Assembly: GCA_038123715.1 (NCBI GenBank)
Contig: JAYPAN010000017.1
Span: forward strand, 1 to 35,922
Source: JAYPAN01 sp038123715
Lineage (GTDB): Bacteria > Pseudomonadota > Alphaproteobacteria > RS24
Reading direction: 5' to 3'
DNA length: 35,922 nucleotides
Below, piece after piece: positions 8,741 through 16,295 of this stretch. The position numbers and the translations under genes are program-made. Numbering within the stretch: position 1 is the stretch's first letter; each line of letters opens with the position of its first letter. A model generated the notes under the pieces. The model was not told the origin of the DNA and made no database searches. It saw only the letters and a list, made by a program, of their open reading frames with translations.

Positions 8741-9139
8741 CTATTTCGGTCGCTGCAAATTACCTGTCGGTCGCACATGGGCGATTTTGCCTATGGCCTC
8801 AGTAATCACCTCGCGGGCAATATCGGCCATGTGCCGGTTAATCCATTCCTCAATCAGCGGCTTGGTCACATCGGCCACAGCGCGACGAATTGTGTCGCGC
8901 GACCGGCTGGTGTCGAACACGCTGGAGAAGCGCAAAAACTCAGCCCGCAAAGCCAAAGTGGCTTCCTCCGATATCGCCAAGTCAAGCCCTTGCATATAGC
9001 TGGCGACATCCTTGTCGGACATGGCCGCATCATGCGCCGCGTCGCGCTCGGTCAAATCTTTTTCAAGACTGGTCTCCGCCTCTTTCAGCAAATCGCGAAT
9101 GGCGCGCTTGTAATCATCCTGTGTGCGTAAAGCCGACAT
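8741..9139 (-). CDS. DUF2497/PopZ-like C-terminal domain protein
   Basis: Small 132-residue protein. The N-terminal 95 residues are helical and charged, with no membrane segment. The final 40 residues contain KPLIEEWINRHMADIAREV followed by ITEAIGKIA, which closely resembles the C-terminal oligomerisation helices of PopZ/DUF2497 (pattern RPMLKEWLDENLP-x-IVERLV). The short N-terminal motif that PopZ uses to bind partners is not seen. GAGGTGG stands seven bases before the ATG. It is 68 bases upstream of the secretin on the same strand, so it is probably the first gene of a secretin operon. A polar-scaffold or targeting role for the pilus is an inference; it could also be an unrelated helical protein. 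Confidence 0.6.
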   Translation of the reverse strand: MSALRTQDDYKRAIRDLLKEAETSLEKDLTERDAAHDAAMSDKDVASYMQGLDLAISEEATLALRAEFLRFSSVFDTSRSRDTIRRAVADVTKPLIEEWINRHMADIAREVITEAIGKIAHVRPTGNLQRPK

Positions 9140-9186
9140 AATACCACCTCATTCATCGCCGCTTTGCGAATCTCTTGGTGCTTGTG

Positions 9187-9192
9187 ATTATA
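9187..9192 (-). promoter_or_regulatory. candidate -10 box upstream of the PopZ-like gene
   Basis: TATAAT on the minus strand, about 50 bases before the start codon of the PopZ-like gene, inside the inverted pair CTTGT/ACAAG (9181-9196). No good -35 was found at 16-18 bases, so this is a weak promoter call for the secretin operon. Confidence 0.35.
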
Positions 9193-9307
9193 CAAGCGAT
9201 TCAGTCACAATTAGTGGGAAATCGGTGGATTAGTGTCACAAGAGTGCCACCTTGTTGCCTGCCCCCAATAGCGGAAAAATCAGGCCGAAACGGCGACAAA
9301 TGCGCGC

Positions 9308-10120
9308 TCAGCCCGCGACGGATAAAAGCGCCCGCATTTGCGGGGCAAAAAGCAGCCATAAAAACGCCATTGGCACCAAAAAACAGCCAAAGGGCAGCAT
9401 GTCTTTGGCCGCATCGCGAGCAGCTGCGCCCGCCCGCAAACGCGCCATTGACAGCATGACAATACCAAAAACCGCGCCGCTGAAACTGGCGGCAAATAAT
9501 ATCGGCAACAGCGCGCCCGCCCCCAGCCAAGCGCCGAACATGGCCATCAGCTTGACATCGCCAAAGCCCATGCCGTCATGGCCGCGCCATGCCCGATACA
9601 GCGCGTTAATGGCGTAAATCAGCGCAAAGCCGACACCCGCCCCCAGCGCCGCATCGGCAAGAGCTGGCAGGCCGGGCGCGCCAAATGCGGCCAACGCAAG
9701 CCCCAAAGCCAACCCGCCGAGACTGGCCCAATCGGGAATGATAAACGCATCCATATCGGTCAGAAAAATCACGCCCAGCAGCAGCACAAATGGCACAAAT
9801 GACAGCGCGGCCATCATATCAAGCCGGAAAAACACCGCCAGCAGCGCTGCCGCCATTGCCAATTCAACCAGCACATAGCGGCGCGGCAAAGCCCGTTCGC
9901 CGCAAGCGCATTTGCCACCGCGACGCAAAAACCCGTAAATCGGCATGTTTTCCGACCAGCCAAGGCGGCGGTCGCAGGCGAAACAGCTTGACGGAGCCGA
10001 AATCCAATCGCGCCCGTCCAGCGAACGCAAGGCGGCGACATTGGCGAAACTGCCCAGACACAGCCCGAAAATACCGACCAGAAAATAAAACGCCGTGCTG
10101 TTAGAGGCCAAATCAGCCAT
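9308..10120 (-). CDS. pilD: prepilin peptidase / N-methyltransferase PilD
   Basis: Inner-membrane aspartyl protease that removes prepilin leaders and usually methylates the new N terminus. It has 270 residues from the ATG at 10120, which is preceded by GAGGAG. The N-terminal GSFANVAALR is the family start motif. A cytoplasmic zinc-type loop carries CFAC (about 46-49) and CAC (about 71-73). The catalytic aspartates are in TDMDAFIIPD (about 122-130) and MGFGDVKLM (Asp188). Around eight hydrophobic helices are visible. The second cysteine pair is C-x-C rather than the common C-x2-C. It should process PilA and the three minor pilins here. It is transcribed divergently from pilT. Confidence 0.93.
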   Translation of the reverse strand: MADLASNSTAFYFLVGIFGLCLGSFANVAALRSLDGRDWISAPSSCFACDRRLGWSENMPIYGFLRRGGKCACGERALPRRYVLVELAMAAALLAVFFRLDMMAALSFVPFVLLLGVIFLTDMDAFIIPDWASLGGLALGLALAAFGAPGLPALADAALGAGVGFALIYAINALYRAWRGHDGMGFGDVKLMAMFGAWLGAGALLPILFAASFSGAVFGIVMLSMARLRAGAAARDAAKDMLPFGCFLVPMAFLWLLFAPQMRALLSVAG

Positions 10121-10175
10121 GCCACTCCGCTCCTCAACGCACCTCAAATAAACATATTCACAAGTGATGCCTTGT

Positions 10176-10203
10176 TTGGCATAACAAAACACCACAGTAT
10201 AGG
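10176..10203 (+). promoter_or_regulatory. candidate pilT promoter
   Basis: TTGGCA (10176-10181) and TATAGG (10198-10203) are separated by 16 bases, about 40 bases before the pilT ATG in the pilD/pilT divergent region. ATGCC/GGCAT and ACACC/GGTGT half-palindromes overlap it. The match is moderate. Confidence 0.35.
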
Positions 10204-10243
10204 TGTCGTAGCGTCTTTTGTAACCGGTAGCGGCGATTATTCA

Positions 10244-11257
10244 ATGTCTGACAATCCAATTTACGAATATGTTGACCAGCTGCCGAAGGAATATCGCATT
10301 TCCGATTTTCACATGCGCGCCGGCAGCCCGCTGGCGATAAGGGTGAATGGCGATATTGTCGTCCTGCCCGATTGCCCGATTACCCATGACTTGCTCGATG
10401 ATATTTTCCGCAATGAGCTGGATGAGGACAAATATGAGCAATTCTGCGCTACCAAGGATATTGACTTTGCCATGACGGTCAAAGGCAACCGGTTCCGCGC
10501 CAATGGCTATCATACACTGCGCGGCTGGGGGCTTATTTTACGCACGATTGTGACCGAAGTGCCGAATATCGACCAGCTTGGCCTGCCGCAAGCGGTTCAC
10601 AATATACTTGGCGAAAAAAAGGGTCTGGTGCTGGTGACCGGGCCAACCGGTTCGGGCAAATCAACCTCACTGGCTTCAATGATAAACAAAATCAATCGCG
10701 AGCGTGCCGAGCATATTATCACCATTGAGGATCCGGTCGAATTTGTTCACTCGGAAGTGAAAAGCATTATTTCGCAGCGCGAAGTCGGGCGCGATACGGT
10801 GAGTTTCGCCTCCGCCCTGAAAGGCGCTTTGCGCGAAGACCCCGATATTATCCTGCTTGGTGAAATGCGCGATTATGAAACTGTGTCGCTGGCGCTGACG
10901 GCGGCCGAAACCGGCCACCTTGTTTTCGGCACATTGCACACATCCGGCGCACCCGAAACCATTAACCGGATTATTGATGTATTTCCCGCCGAAGAACAAA
11001 GCCAGGCGCGCTCTATGGTCGCCTCTTCCCTGCAAATGGTGATGACGCAGCAATTGATGAAACGCAAATCGGGCGGGCGCATTGGTGCGTTTGAAGTGAT
11101 GGTCTGTGTGCCAGCCATCCGCAATCTGATACGCGAGGATAAAATCCCGCAAATTGCCACCGTTATGCAGACCGGCGCGCAATATGGCATGATAACAATG
11201 GAAAAGTATGTCGATGAACTGGAAAAGCAGAATCTGATTATCGTCGAAGACGATTGA
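10244..11257 (+). CDS. pilT: pilus retraction ATPase PilT
   Basis: Cytoplasmic hexameric ATPase that depolymerises pili at the PilC platform. At 337 residues it has the usual PilT length. Walker A GPTGSGKST is at about residues 132-140, the Asp box ITIEDPVEF at about 158, Walker B DPDIILLGEMRD at about 198 and the His box GHLVFGTLHTSG at about 223. The PilT-specific AIRNLIRE at about 290 is needed for retraction in studied PilT proteins. PilB-type zinc cysteines and N-terminal extension are absent. The ATG at 10244 is taken as start; the frame is open further upstream. PilT stands alone on the plus strand, away from the pilB-pilC operon. PilU is possible but less likely given the C-terminal motif. 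Confidence 0.93.
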   Translation: MSDNPIYEYVDQLPKEYRISDFHMRAGSPLAIRVNGDIVVLPDCPITHDLLDDIFRNELDEDKYEQFCATKDIDFAMTVKGNRFRANGYHTLRGWGLILRTIVTEVPNIDQLGLPQAVHNILGEKKGLVLVTGPTGSGKSTSLASMINKINRERAEHIITIEDPVEFVHSEVKSIISQREVGRDTVSFASALKGALREDPDIILLGEMRDYETVSLALTAAETGHLVFGTLHTSGAPETINRIIDVFPAEEQSQARSMVASSLQMVMTQQLMKRKSGGRIGAFEVMVCVPAIRNLIREDKIPQIATVMQTGAQYGMITMEKYVDELEKQNLIIVEDD

Positions 11258-11260
11258 TTG

Positions 11261-11296
11261 CTTGTTTATTGACCTATTTATTGGCCTATTTATTGG
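11261..11296. repeat. three tandem 12-base units at the pilT/pglL 3' ends
   Basis: CCTATTTATTGG occurs twice in tandem (11273-11284, 11285-11296), preceded by a degenerate copy CTTGTTTATTGA (11261-11272). The stop codon of the minus-strand transferase lies inside the last copy. Confidence 0.7.
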
Positions 11297-13085
11297 TCAT
11301 TGGTGTGGCACGGATATTTGCGGCCAGCGCAGGCAATACGGGTTCGGCAAGACGCGCCAGATTTTCAAGCCCGTCGCGGTCGCCGGTGATTTGATAGGCG
11401 CGCCGACCAACCTGCCAGACGCCGATATTGCGATATATTGGCAGCACTTGTTCCTCAAAAAGCGGCAGCAGCAAATCGCGCAACATCGCCACCTGATTTT
11501 CCTTCGCCGCCCTGTCTACCAGCATGATGAGGGTTAATTTGGTCATGCGAGAGCCAATCAGAACATGGTTCATATCATCCATGTCAAAACGACCGGCCAG
11601 CACTATCGGCAAAGGATTATGGACACTGCGCCAATAGGCCAAAGTGCTTTGCCACAGCGTCAAGGTGAAAGAGGTCACCATCAAAAAGACGGCGAGACTG
11701 GCACTGGTGAGCAGCATATAGGCGGGAACAAACCGGTATCGCGCGGCGCGGTGTTGTGGCCGCCGCAAGGACGGCAAATCAGAAGGCGCGAGCGCAGCGG
11801 CCAGACAAAAGGCAAAAAGCCAGTAATGCGTGCCGGATGCCGTATAGGGATATTCGGTCAGGCAATGGGTCAATATCGGCGCAGGCAAGGCCAGCAGCAG
11901 CCAGCGATTTGACGCGCGGCGAAGCAGACTCACACCGAAAAACAACAATGGCCCCAAGACCAGCAGAGTGCCGACCAAGCCAGTCTCTGCCAGAAAATAG
12001 AAAAAGATATTATGCGGATTGTCCACATTACCCAAATAGCCACCGCCATCTGTATCGGCAAATTGCGGGAAATAATCATAATAGACAGATTGAAACGCGC
12101 CGAGACTTTGACCAAAAACCGGCGCATCCCAAAAAGCGGCGAGGCTTACCTTCCACATGGTCAGCCGCGTGGCATAGGAAAATGTTTCCGGCATCCACTC
12201 GCGGGCAACGCCAATGCTGCTGCCAGCATTTCTTGGATAAAATTCCGGTATGACCCAAGCCAGCAACAGGCAGCCGAGATAGGCTGCAAAATGCCTCAAC
12301 ATGGCGCGGCTGGCTTCATCCCTGTCTTGCATCCAGCTCGTCAACACATGCAGGAACAAAAAAGCCAAACCGACCGAAAAGCCCAGAAAGCCGGTTTTGG
12401 AGCGCATCAGAAACACACTGACGCCATAGATAAAGGCGAATATCGCCAGAACGGCAAGAATTGACCATTGGCCGCGCTTCACCCGCATCATGGCAAAGCC
12501 GGTCAGCACGACCAGCGTGGCGTAATAAGAGCCGAAAAGATTGGTCTGGGCAAAACCGGCCGCTGCTTTTGACGCCCAGGCGGAGACCGGATTCCAATCG
12601 ACTTGCAGCCTGAAAAACTCCGCACTGGTCAGCTCGACCAAATAATGCGGCAGGCTGCCAATCAGAATGAGCAACAGCACAACCAGAAATTGCGGCGAGG
12701 TTAACGGTTTTTGCACCATGCCCAACAACAGAAACGCAAAGCCCGACAGCATGGCCACGGGGAGAAACAAAGCAGGCGGCGGCAGGCTTTGTAAAACAAC
12801 CAGATTGATGAAAATCAGCACCAGCCAGCCCAAAATCGGCAGCACAAGACCGGCAAGCCAGAGCCGGTCAACCCGCAACCGACCGGATAAAACCGGCCCC
12901 ACCCATAAAATCGGAATGGTCAGGGCAATAGCCGCCCATGCCGTGACATTGCGGACGGAATAAGTGCCGCCCATATCGGGCAGAATAATGTGAAAAGCGA
13001 CAATGAAAGTAAACAGCGCGCCAAGCGCCAAGGGCGTCACAAATGCGTGCCGCCCGAAAAAGAAATGCCGCGCAGAGCGCGGCAT
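11286..13085 (-). CDS. PglL-like O-oligosaccharyltransferase (Wzy/WaaL superfamily)
   Basis: Polytopic inner-membrane protein of about 599 residues with roughly a dozen helices, predicted to transfer lipid-linked glycan to pilin in the periplasm. The PglL/PilO-type signatures are GFAQTNLFGSYYATL after a first block of helices, NPHNIFFYFLAETGLVG (Wzy_C), and THCLTEYPYTASGTHYWLF, matching the family H-x3-EYP motif. A soluble C-terminal region of about 140 residues follows. The start is uncertain: TTG at 13115, ATG at 13085 or GTG at 13040. The first two lie before or inside the pilin terminator hairpin. It is immediately downstream of pilA, so pilin is the likely acceptor. A general O-antigen ligase is the alternative. 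Confidence 0.82.
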   Translation of the reverse strand: MPRSARHFFFGRHAFVTPLALGALFTFIVAFHIILPDMGGTYSVRNVTAWAAIALTIPILWVGPVLSGRLRVDRLWLAGLVLPILGWLVLIFINLVVLQSLPPPALFLPVAMLSGFAFLLLGMVQKPLTSPQFLVVLLLILIGSLPHYLVELTSAEFFRLQVDWNPVSAWASKAAAGFAQTNLFGSYYATLVVLTGFAMMRVKRGQWSILAVLAIFAFIYGVSVFLMRSKTGFLGFSVGLAFLFLHVLTSWMQDRDEASRAMLRHFAAYLGCLLLAWVIPEFYPRNAGSSIGVAREWMPETFSYATRLTMWKVSLAAFWDAPVFGQSLGAFQSVYYDYFPQFADTDGGGYLGNVDNPHNIFFYFLAETGLVGTLLVLGPLLFFGVSLLRRASNRWLLLALPAPILTHCLTEYPYTASGTHYWLFAFCLAAALAPSDLPSLRRPQHRAARYRFVPAYMLLTSASLAVFLMVTSFTLTLWQSTLAYWRSVHNPLPIVLAGRFDMDDMNHVLIGSRMTKLTLIMLVDRAAKENQVAMLRDLLLPLFEEQVLPIYRNIGVWQVGRRAYQITGDRDGLENLARLAEPVLPALAANIRATPMTNK

Positions 13086-13088
13086 TTC
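13057..13088 (-). terminator. Rho-independent terminator after pilA
   Basis: On the minus strand, GAAATGCCGCGC (13088-13077) and GCGCGGCATTTC (13073-13062) form a perfect 12-base stem with a three-base loop, followed by TTTTT (13061-13057). It begins 21 bases after the pilA stop codon and covers the candidate ATG of the downstream transferase, so partial read-through is needed for that gene. Confidence 0.85.
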
Positions 13089-13108
13089 AGAAACAAATTT
13101 CGGTAATG

Positions 13109-13684
13109 TTACCAATTGGAAATCGTTGAATCTTTCTTGGTCAGCTTGCCGTCATTGTCGCCAACTTTTGAGCAAAACCATACTTCAATATGGGCTGCAC
13201 CGGCGCCACTGACCTGAACAATCACATCGCCATTCACCGCACCGGCTAACAGCGTTGTGCAATCAACTGTGCCATCATCGGCATGGCTCGTCGTATCAGC
13301 GACCGCTTTGATGGCGGCTGTGCCTGAATTTGCTGTTGAATAGGGGTTTTTGAAACTTTCAAACGGGCCACCTGCATTGGCCATCTCATAGAAACAACCG
13401 CCGGCAGCAACAGCATCAGCGGCTGCAGTTGCGGATTGCAGGCCGCCTGCCTTGTCAGAGCATTCGCTCGGATCAACGTCAATGCCAGCAGCACGCACTG
13501 TTTTGGTATTGATGAGCCACTGATGAACAGCTTTCGCGTTTGCATCCGTGACCGATTTTTTGGTGCTATCAATATAACCCTGATAGCCAACTACACCTAC
13601 GGCTGCCAGAACACCAATAATGGCCACAACAACCAGAAGTTCAATAAGGCTGAAGCCTCTTTCGCTATTTGCGCGAATGTTCAT
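13109..13684 (-). CDS. pilA: major type IV pilin PilA
   Basis: Major pilin, 191 residues. A ten-residue leader MNIRANSERG precedes mature FSLIELLVVVAIIGVLAAVG, the classic type IVa N terminus with Glu at +5, followed by a YQGYIDSTKKSV helix. The globular domain has four cysteines (ECSD, GGCFYE, VDCTTLL, WFCSKV), allowing two disulfides. It is rich in Ala, Gly, Ser and Thr, which suits O-glycosylation. AAGAGGAGAG five bases upstream is a strong ribosome site and fixes the ATG at 13684 over an upstream in-frame start. A strong terminator follows, as expected for an abundant single-gene message. The longer globular domain and stand-alone expression mark it as the main subunit rather than a minor pilin. 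Confidence 0.93.
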   Translation of the reverse strand: MNIRANSERGFSLIELLVVVAIIGVLAAVGVVGYQGYIDSTKKSVTDANAKAVHQWLINTKTVRAAGIDVDPSECSDKAGGLQSATAAADAVAAGGCFYEMANAGGPFESFKNPYSTANSGTAAIKAVADTTSHADDGTVDCTTLLAGAVNGDVIVQVSGAGAAHIEVWFCSKVGDNDGKLTKKDSTISNW

Positions 13685-13806
13685 TGGAACTCTCCTCTTA
13701 ATACACACGCGCCAAACAGCGCGAAACGCAACGACAGAAGAAAAGCAAAGTTTTTGACCAATTGCAATTAAAAATATGGAGTTTATTCACGTTTTCCAAT
13801 CGATAA

Positions 13807-13847
13807 ACGAAAAAATCCCATTAGTTGTAAATATGTTGTTTTTTCGT
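13807..13847. repeat. A/T-rich inverted repeat between pilA and the STAS gene
   Basis: ACGAAAAAA (13807-13815) and TTTTTTCGT (13839-13847) are perfect inverted arms separated by 23 bases. They lie 31 bases before the STAS gene start. The region is AT-rich and presumably carries the promoters of both divergent genes. Confidence 0.45.
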
Positions 13848-13877
13848 GTTAAACTTGCAGCAACCGAGGAGACATGA

Positions 13878-14567
13878 ATGGCCTTCCAATTCAAACGCGA
13901 CCGCCAACAAAATCTGCAATTAACCCTTGCCGGGGATATTGACCTTGAAGTCACGCCCGACATTAAAGCGCAATTGACCAAACAGCTCGATGACGCGCGC
14001 GGGCTGACCATAAATGCCGCCAATGTCAGCTATATGGACAGTTCTGGTGTCTCGGTGCTGATTATTGCAATGCAGACCTGCAAAAAGACGCGGCTCAATT
14101 TCACCATTGAGGCCGCCAGTGACGAGCTGATGCGGGTGTTGACGCTTGCCAAGCTGGACAAGATTTTGCCAATAGCCAGCCAGACTGGCCCGGCGCAAGC
14201 ACTGGATATTGATGTGTTTTCAAATGTCAGCGAAAGCGAGGCCGAGCTGGCCAGCGAAGTGTCGCCTGCCGGTGGCGATGATGACGACCTTATCGCGGCA
14301 TTGGCCGGTGGTGAAATGCAAATTGAAGATGATGCCGATATTGTCGCCGATATGGCAAACGCAAAACAGGCCGCATCGGAGCAGGATGACCCGTCACCGG
14401 CGCAATCTGCCGAGCCGGCAATTGAGCCAGCTCCGGAACCTGCGCCGCAACCGCAACCTACGCCGCAACCGGCGCCACAATCAATGCCGGAAAGCGGCAC
14501 AAATAATGCCCCTTCAACTAGTGGGAATGGTGGCTCCTCCGGCTTCAAACCCGGCACTTTCTCATAG
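13878..14567 (+). CDS. STAS-domain anti-sigma-factor antagonist with acidic/Pro-rich tail
   Basis: Partner-switch antagonist of 229 residues. Residues 1-100 are a STAS domain with NVSYMDSSGVSVL; Ser55 is the expected phosphorylation site, by comparison with SpoIIAA and RsbV. Typical antagonists end there. This one continues with an acidic stretch (about 110-165) and a Pro/Gln/Glu-rich low-complexity tail (about 170-215). GAGGAG stands before the ATG at 13878. The phosphatase/kinase gene follows after 12 bases, so the two form one switch: unphosphorylated STAS binds the kinase or another partner. The partner regulated by this antagonist is not visible here. It is divergent from pilA. Confidence 0.88.
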   Translation: MAFQFKRDRQQNLQLTLAGDIDLEVTPDIKAQLTKQLDDARGLTINAANVSYMDSSGVSVLIIAMQTCKKTRLNFTIEAASDELMRVLTLAKLDKILPIASQTGPAQALDIDVFSNVSESEAELASEVSPAGGDDDDLIAALAGGEMQIEDDADIVADMANAKQAASEQDDPSPAQSAEPAIEPAPEPAPQPQPTPQPAPQSMPESGTNNAPSTSGNGGSSGFKPGTFS

Positions 14568-14579
14568 GCGCGCGCCACC

Positions 14580-16295
14580 ATGTCCGTGGTCAATCCGCAA
14601 CTCGACATAATTTACCGCATGATGTCAGAGTTTGTGACGAGCGCCGATATCGCCAAAACCATCTATCAGGGCTTGAGTTTTATCAGCGAGGAAGTCGGGG
14701 CGGAAGCGGCCAGTTTTTTCCATCTGAGCGATGACCAAAAAACCTTGCGCTGCGAGGCGTGTATCGGCCCGATCGATATTACCGGCCTTGAAATCGCCGC
14801 CAATCAGGGCATTGTCGGCGCGGTTACCCAAAGCAATGAAATGCGCTTTGTGCGCGACGCTGCCAAGGATGCCGATTTCACCGGCGCGGTGGATGACCAG
14901 ACCGGCTTTCACACGCGCTCCATGATATGCGTGCCGGTTTCAGGTAAAGGCCGCCATTATGGCGCACTGCAATTGATTAACAAAATTGGCGGTGACGGTT
15001 TTTTCTCCGACAATGATGCGGCGCTGGTATCGGTTTTCGGCACTTCCGCCGCCCTTGCCCTGACCAATTCGCAATTGGCGCTGCAAATGGTGGAAGCCAA
15101 TGCGCTGAAACGCGATTTACAAATGGCCGCGCGCGTGCAGGAGAGCCTGTTTCCCGACCATGCGCCCGATTATATTTCCGGCGTCAATATCCCCAAAAAA
15201 GGCGTCTCAGGCGACTTATTCGATTATGTCGAACGCCATGGAAAAGTATTTTTCTGCATGGCCGATGTCTCCGGCAAGGGAACCGATGCGGCTTTGGTCA
15301 TGGCGCAAACCCACAGCCTGTTCCGCGCCCTGAGCAAACAGGCCAGCACGCCGGCCGAATTGGCAGCCGCCATGAATGGCGAACTCGTCGAGACCGCGTC
15401 AAATGGCATGTTTGTCACCGCCATTATCGGCCTGTATGACCCGCAAAGCGGCGACATGCAGTGCTGCAATGCCGGCCATGAGCCGGGGCTGTTATTATCG
15501 GCAAATGGCGATTACCGGTTTTTTGAAGCCAGCCTGCAACCGCTTGGTATTATGGATTTCGAAGCCGGTGACATTGTGACCGAGACGGCCTCCCTCTCTG
15601 AGGCGCGATTTTTCTGCTATTCGGACGGGCTGACCGAGGCCGAATATGAGGGCAGGATGATTGGCGCTGACAGGCTGGCGCGGATATTGTCCACGCAAAT
15701 GGATTTGCCGCTGGCCGCGCAAATTCGCAACAGTGTTGACGCTGTTCACGCGCGCGCCTCCCGCCTGCCCGATGACTTGACCCTGCTCGGCCTAGGCTGT
15801 CCGCCGCTTGCCCACGCCACGCCAACGCCTGCTCTGGCCACGCCTGCTCTGGTTAAGGCGGCGCAGCCGGATGCGGAGAATTATCCCGCCCCCGCCGATT
15901 TCGACTTTTCCATGCTCAATGAAATCAGTGAATTGCGCCGTATCCGCACCCATCTCAGGGACAGCCTGACCGGCACTAAGGCACAAGCGCGGCTGAATGA
16001 TATTGTCACCGCCATTGACGAAGCAGCACAAAACATTATCCGCCACGCCTTTCCCGACAATATGACCGGCACGATAAACATTTCCATCTGGCTGACCGAA
16101 GCGGCGACAAAAATCTCGCTCACCGATACCGCACCGCTGATTGATGTGAGCAGCATCAAGCCGCGCGATTTGGATGATTTGCGCGAGGGCGGCCTCGGCA
16201 CGCATTTCATCACCAGCCTGTCCGAGGCGGCGGAATGGAGCCATCGCGGCGGGCAGAACACGCTCGACCTGACATTTGACCATCCGAAGGATTAG
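14580..16295 (+). CDS. GAF-PP2C(SpoIIE)-HATPase partner-switching regulator
   Basis: Single protein of 571 residues combining both enzymes of an Rsb-type switch. A GAF sensor (about 20-165) leads through a signalling helix to a SpoIIE-type PP2C phosphatase (about 180-405) with metal aspartates in KGVSGDLFDY, MADVSGKGTDAAL, SDGLTEA and LPDDLTLLGLG. After a Thr/Pro/Ala-rich linker comes an RsbW-like HATPase (about 440-565) with N-box AIDEAAQNIIRHAF and G2 box EGGLGTHFI. In the G1 box, DTAPLID has Ala where many relatives have Gly, which may lower ATP binding. It should dephosphorylate and phosphorylate the STAS protein encoded just upstream. Pseudomonas HsbR has a comparable phosphatase-kinase fusion. 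It overlaps the convergent transglutaminase gene by four bases. Confidence 0.9.
   Translation: MSVVNPQLDIIYRMMSEFVTSADIAKTIYQGLSFISEEVGAEAASFFHLSDDQKTLRCEACIGPIDITGLEIAANQGIVGAVTQSNEMRFVRDAAKDADFTGAVDDQTGFHTRSMICVPVSGKGRHYGALQLINKIGGDGFFSDNDAALVSVFGTSAALALTNSQLALQMVEANALKRDLQMAARVQESLFPDHAPDYISGVNIPKKGVSGDLFDYVERHGKVFFCMADVSGKGTDAALVMAQTHSLFRALSKQASTPAELAAAMNGELVETASNGMFVTAIIGLYDPQSGDMQCCNAGHEPGLLLSANGDYRFFEASLQPLGIMDFEAGDIVTETASLSEARFFCYSDGLTEAEYEGRMIGADRLARILSTQMDLPLAAQIRNSVDAVHARASRLPDDLTLLGLGCPPLAHATPTPALATPALVKAAQPDAENYPAPADFDFSMLNEISELRRIRTHLRDSLTGTKAQARLNDIVTAIDEAAQNIIRHAFPDNMTGTINISIWLTEAATKISLTDTAPLIDVSSIKPRDLDDLREGGLGTHFITSLSEAAEWSHRGGQNTLDLTFDHPKD

Noticed and set aside
13745..13760. 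A sigma-54-like element (TGG...TTTGC on the minus strand) upstream of pilA, as pilin promoters often have.
   Set aside because: The GG-to-GC spacing is one base too long and the -24 part is poor; sigma-54 spacing is strict.
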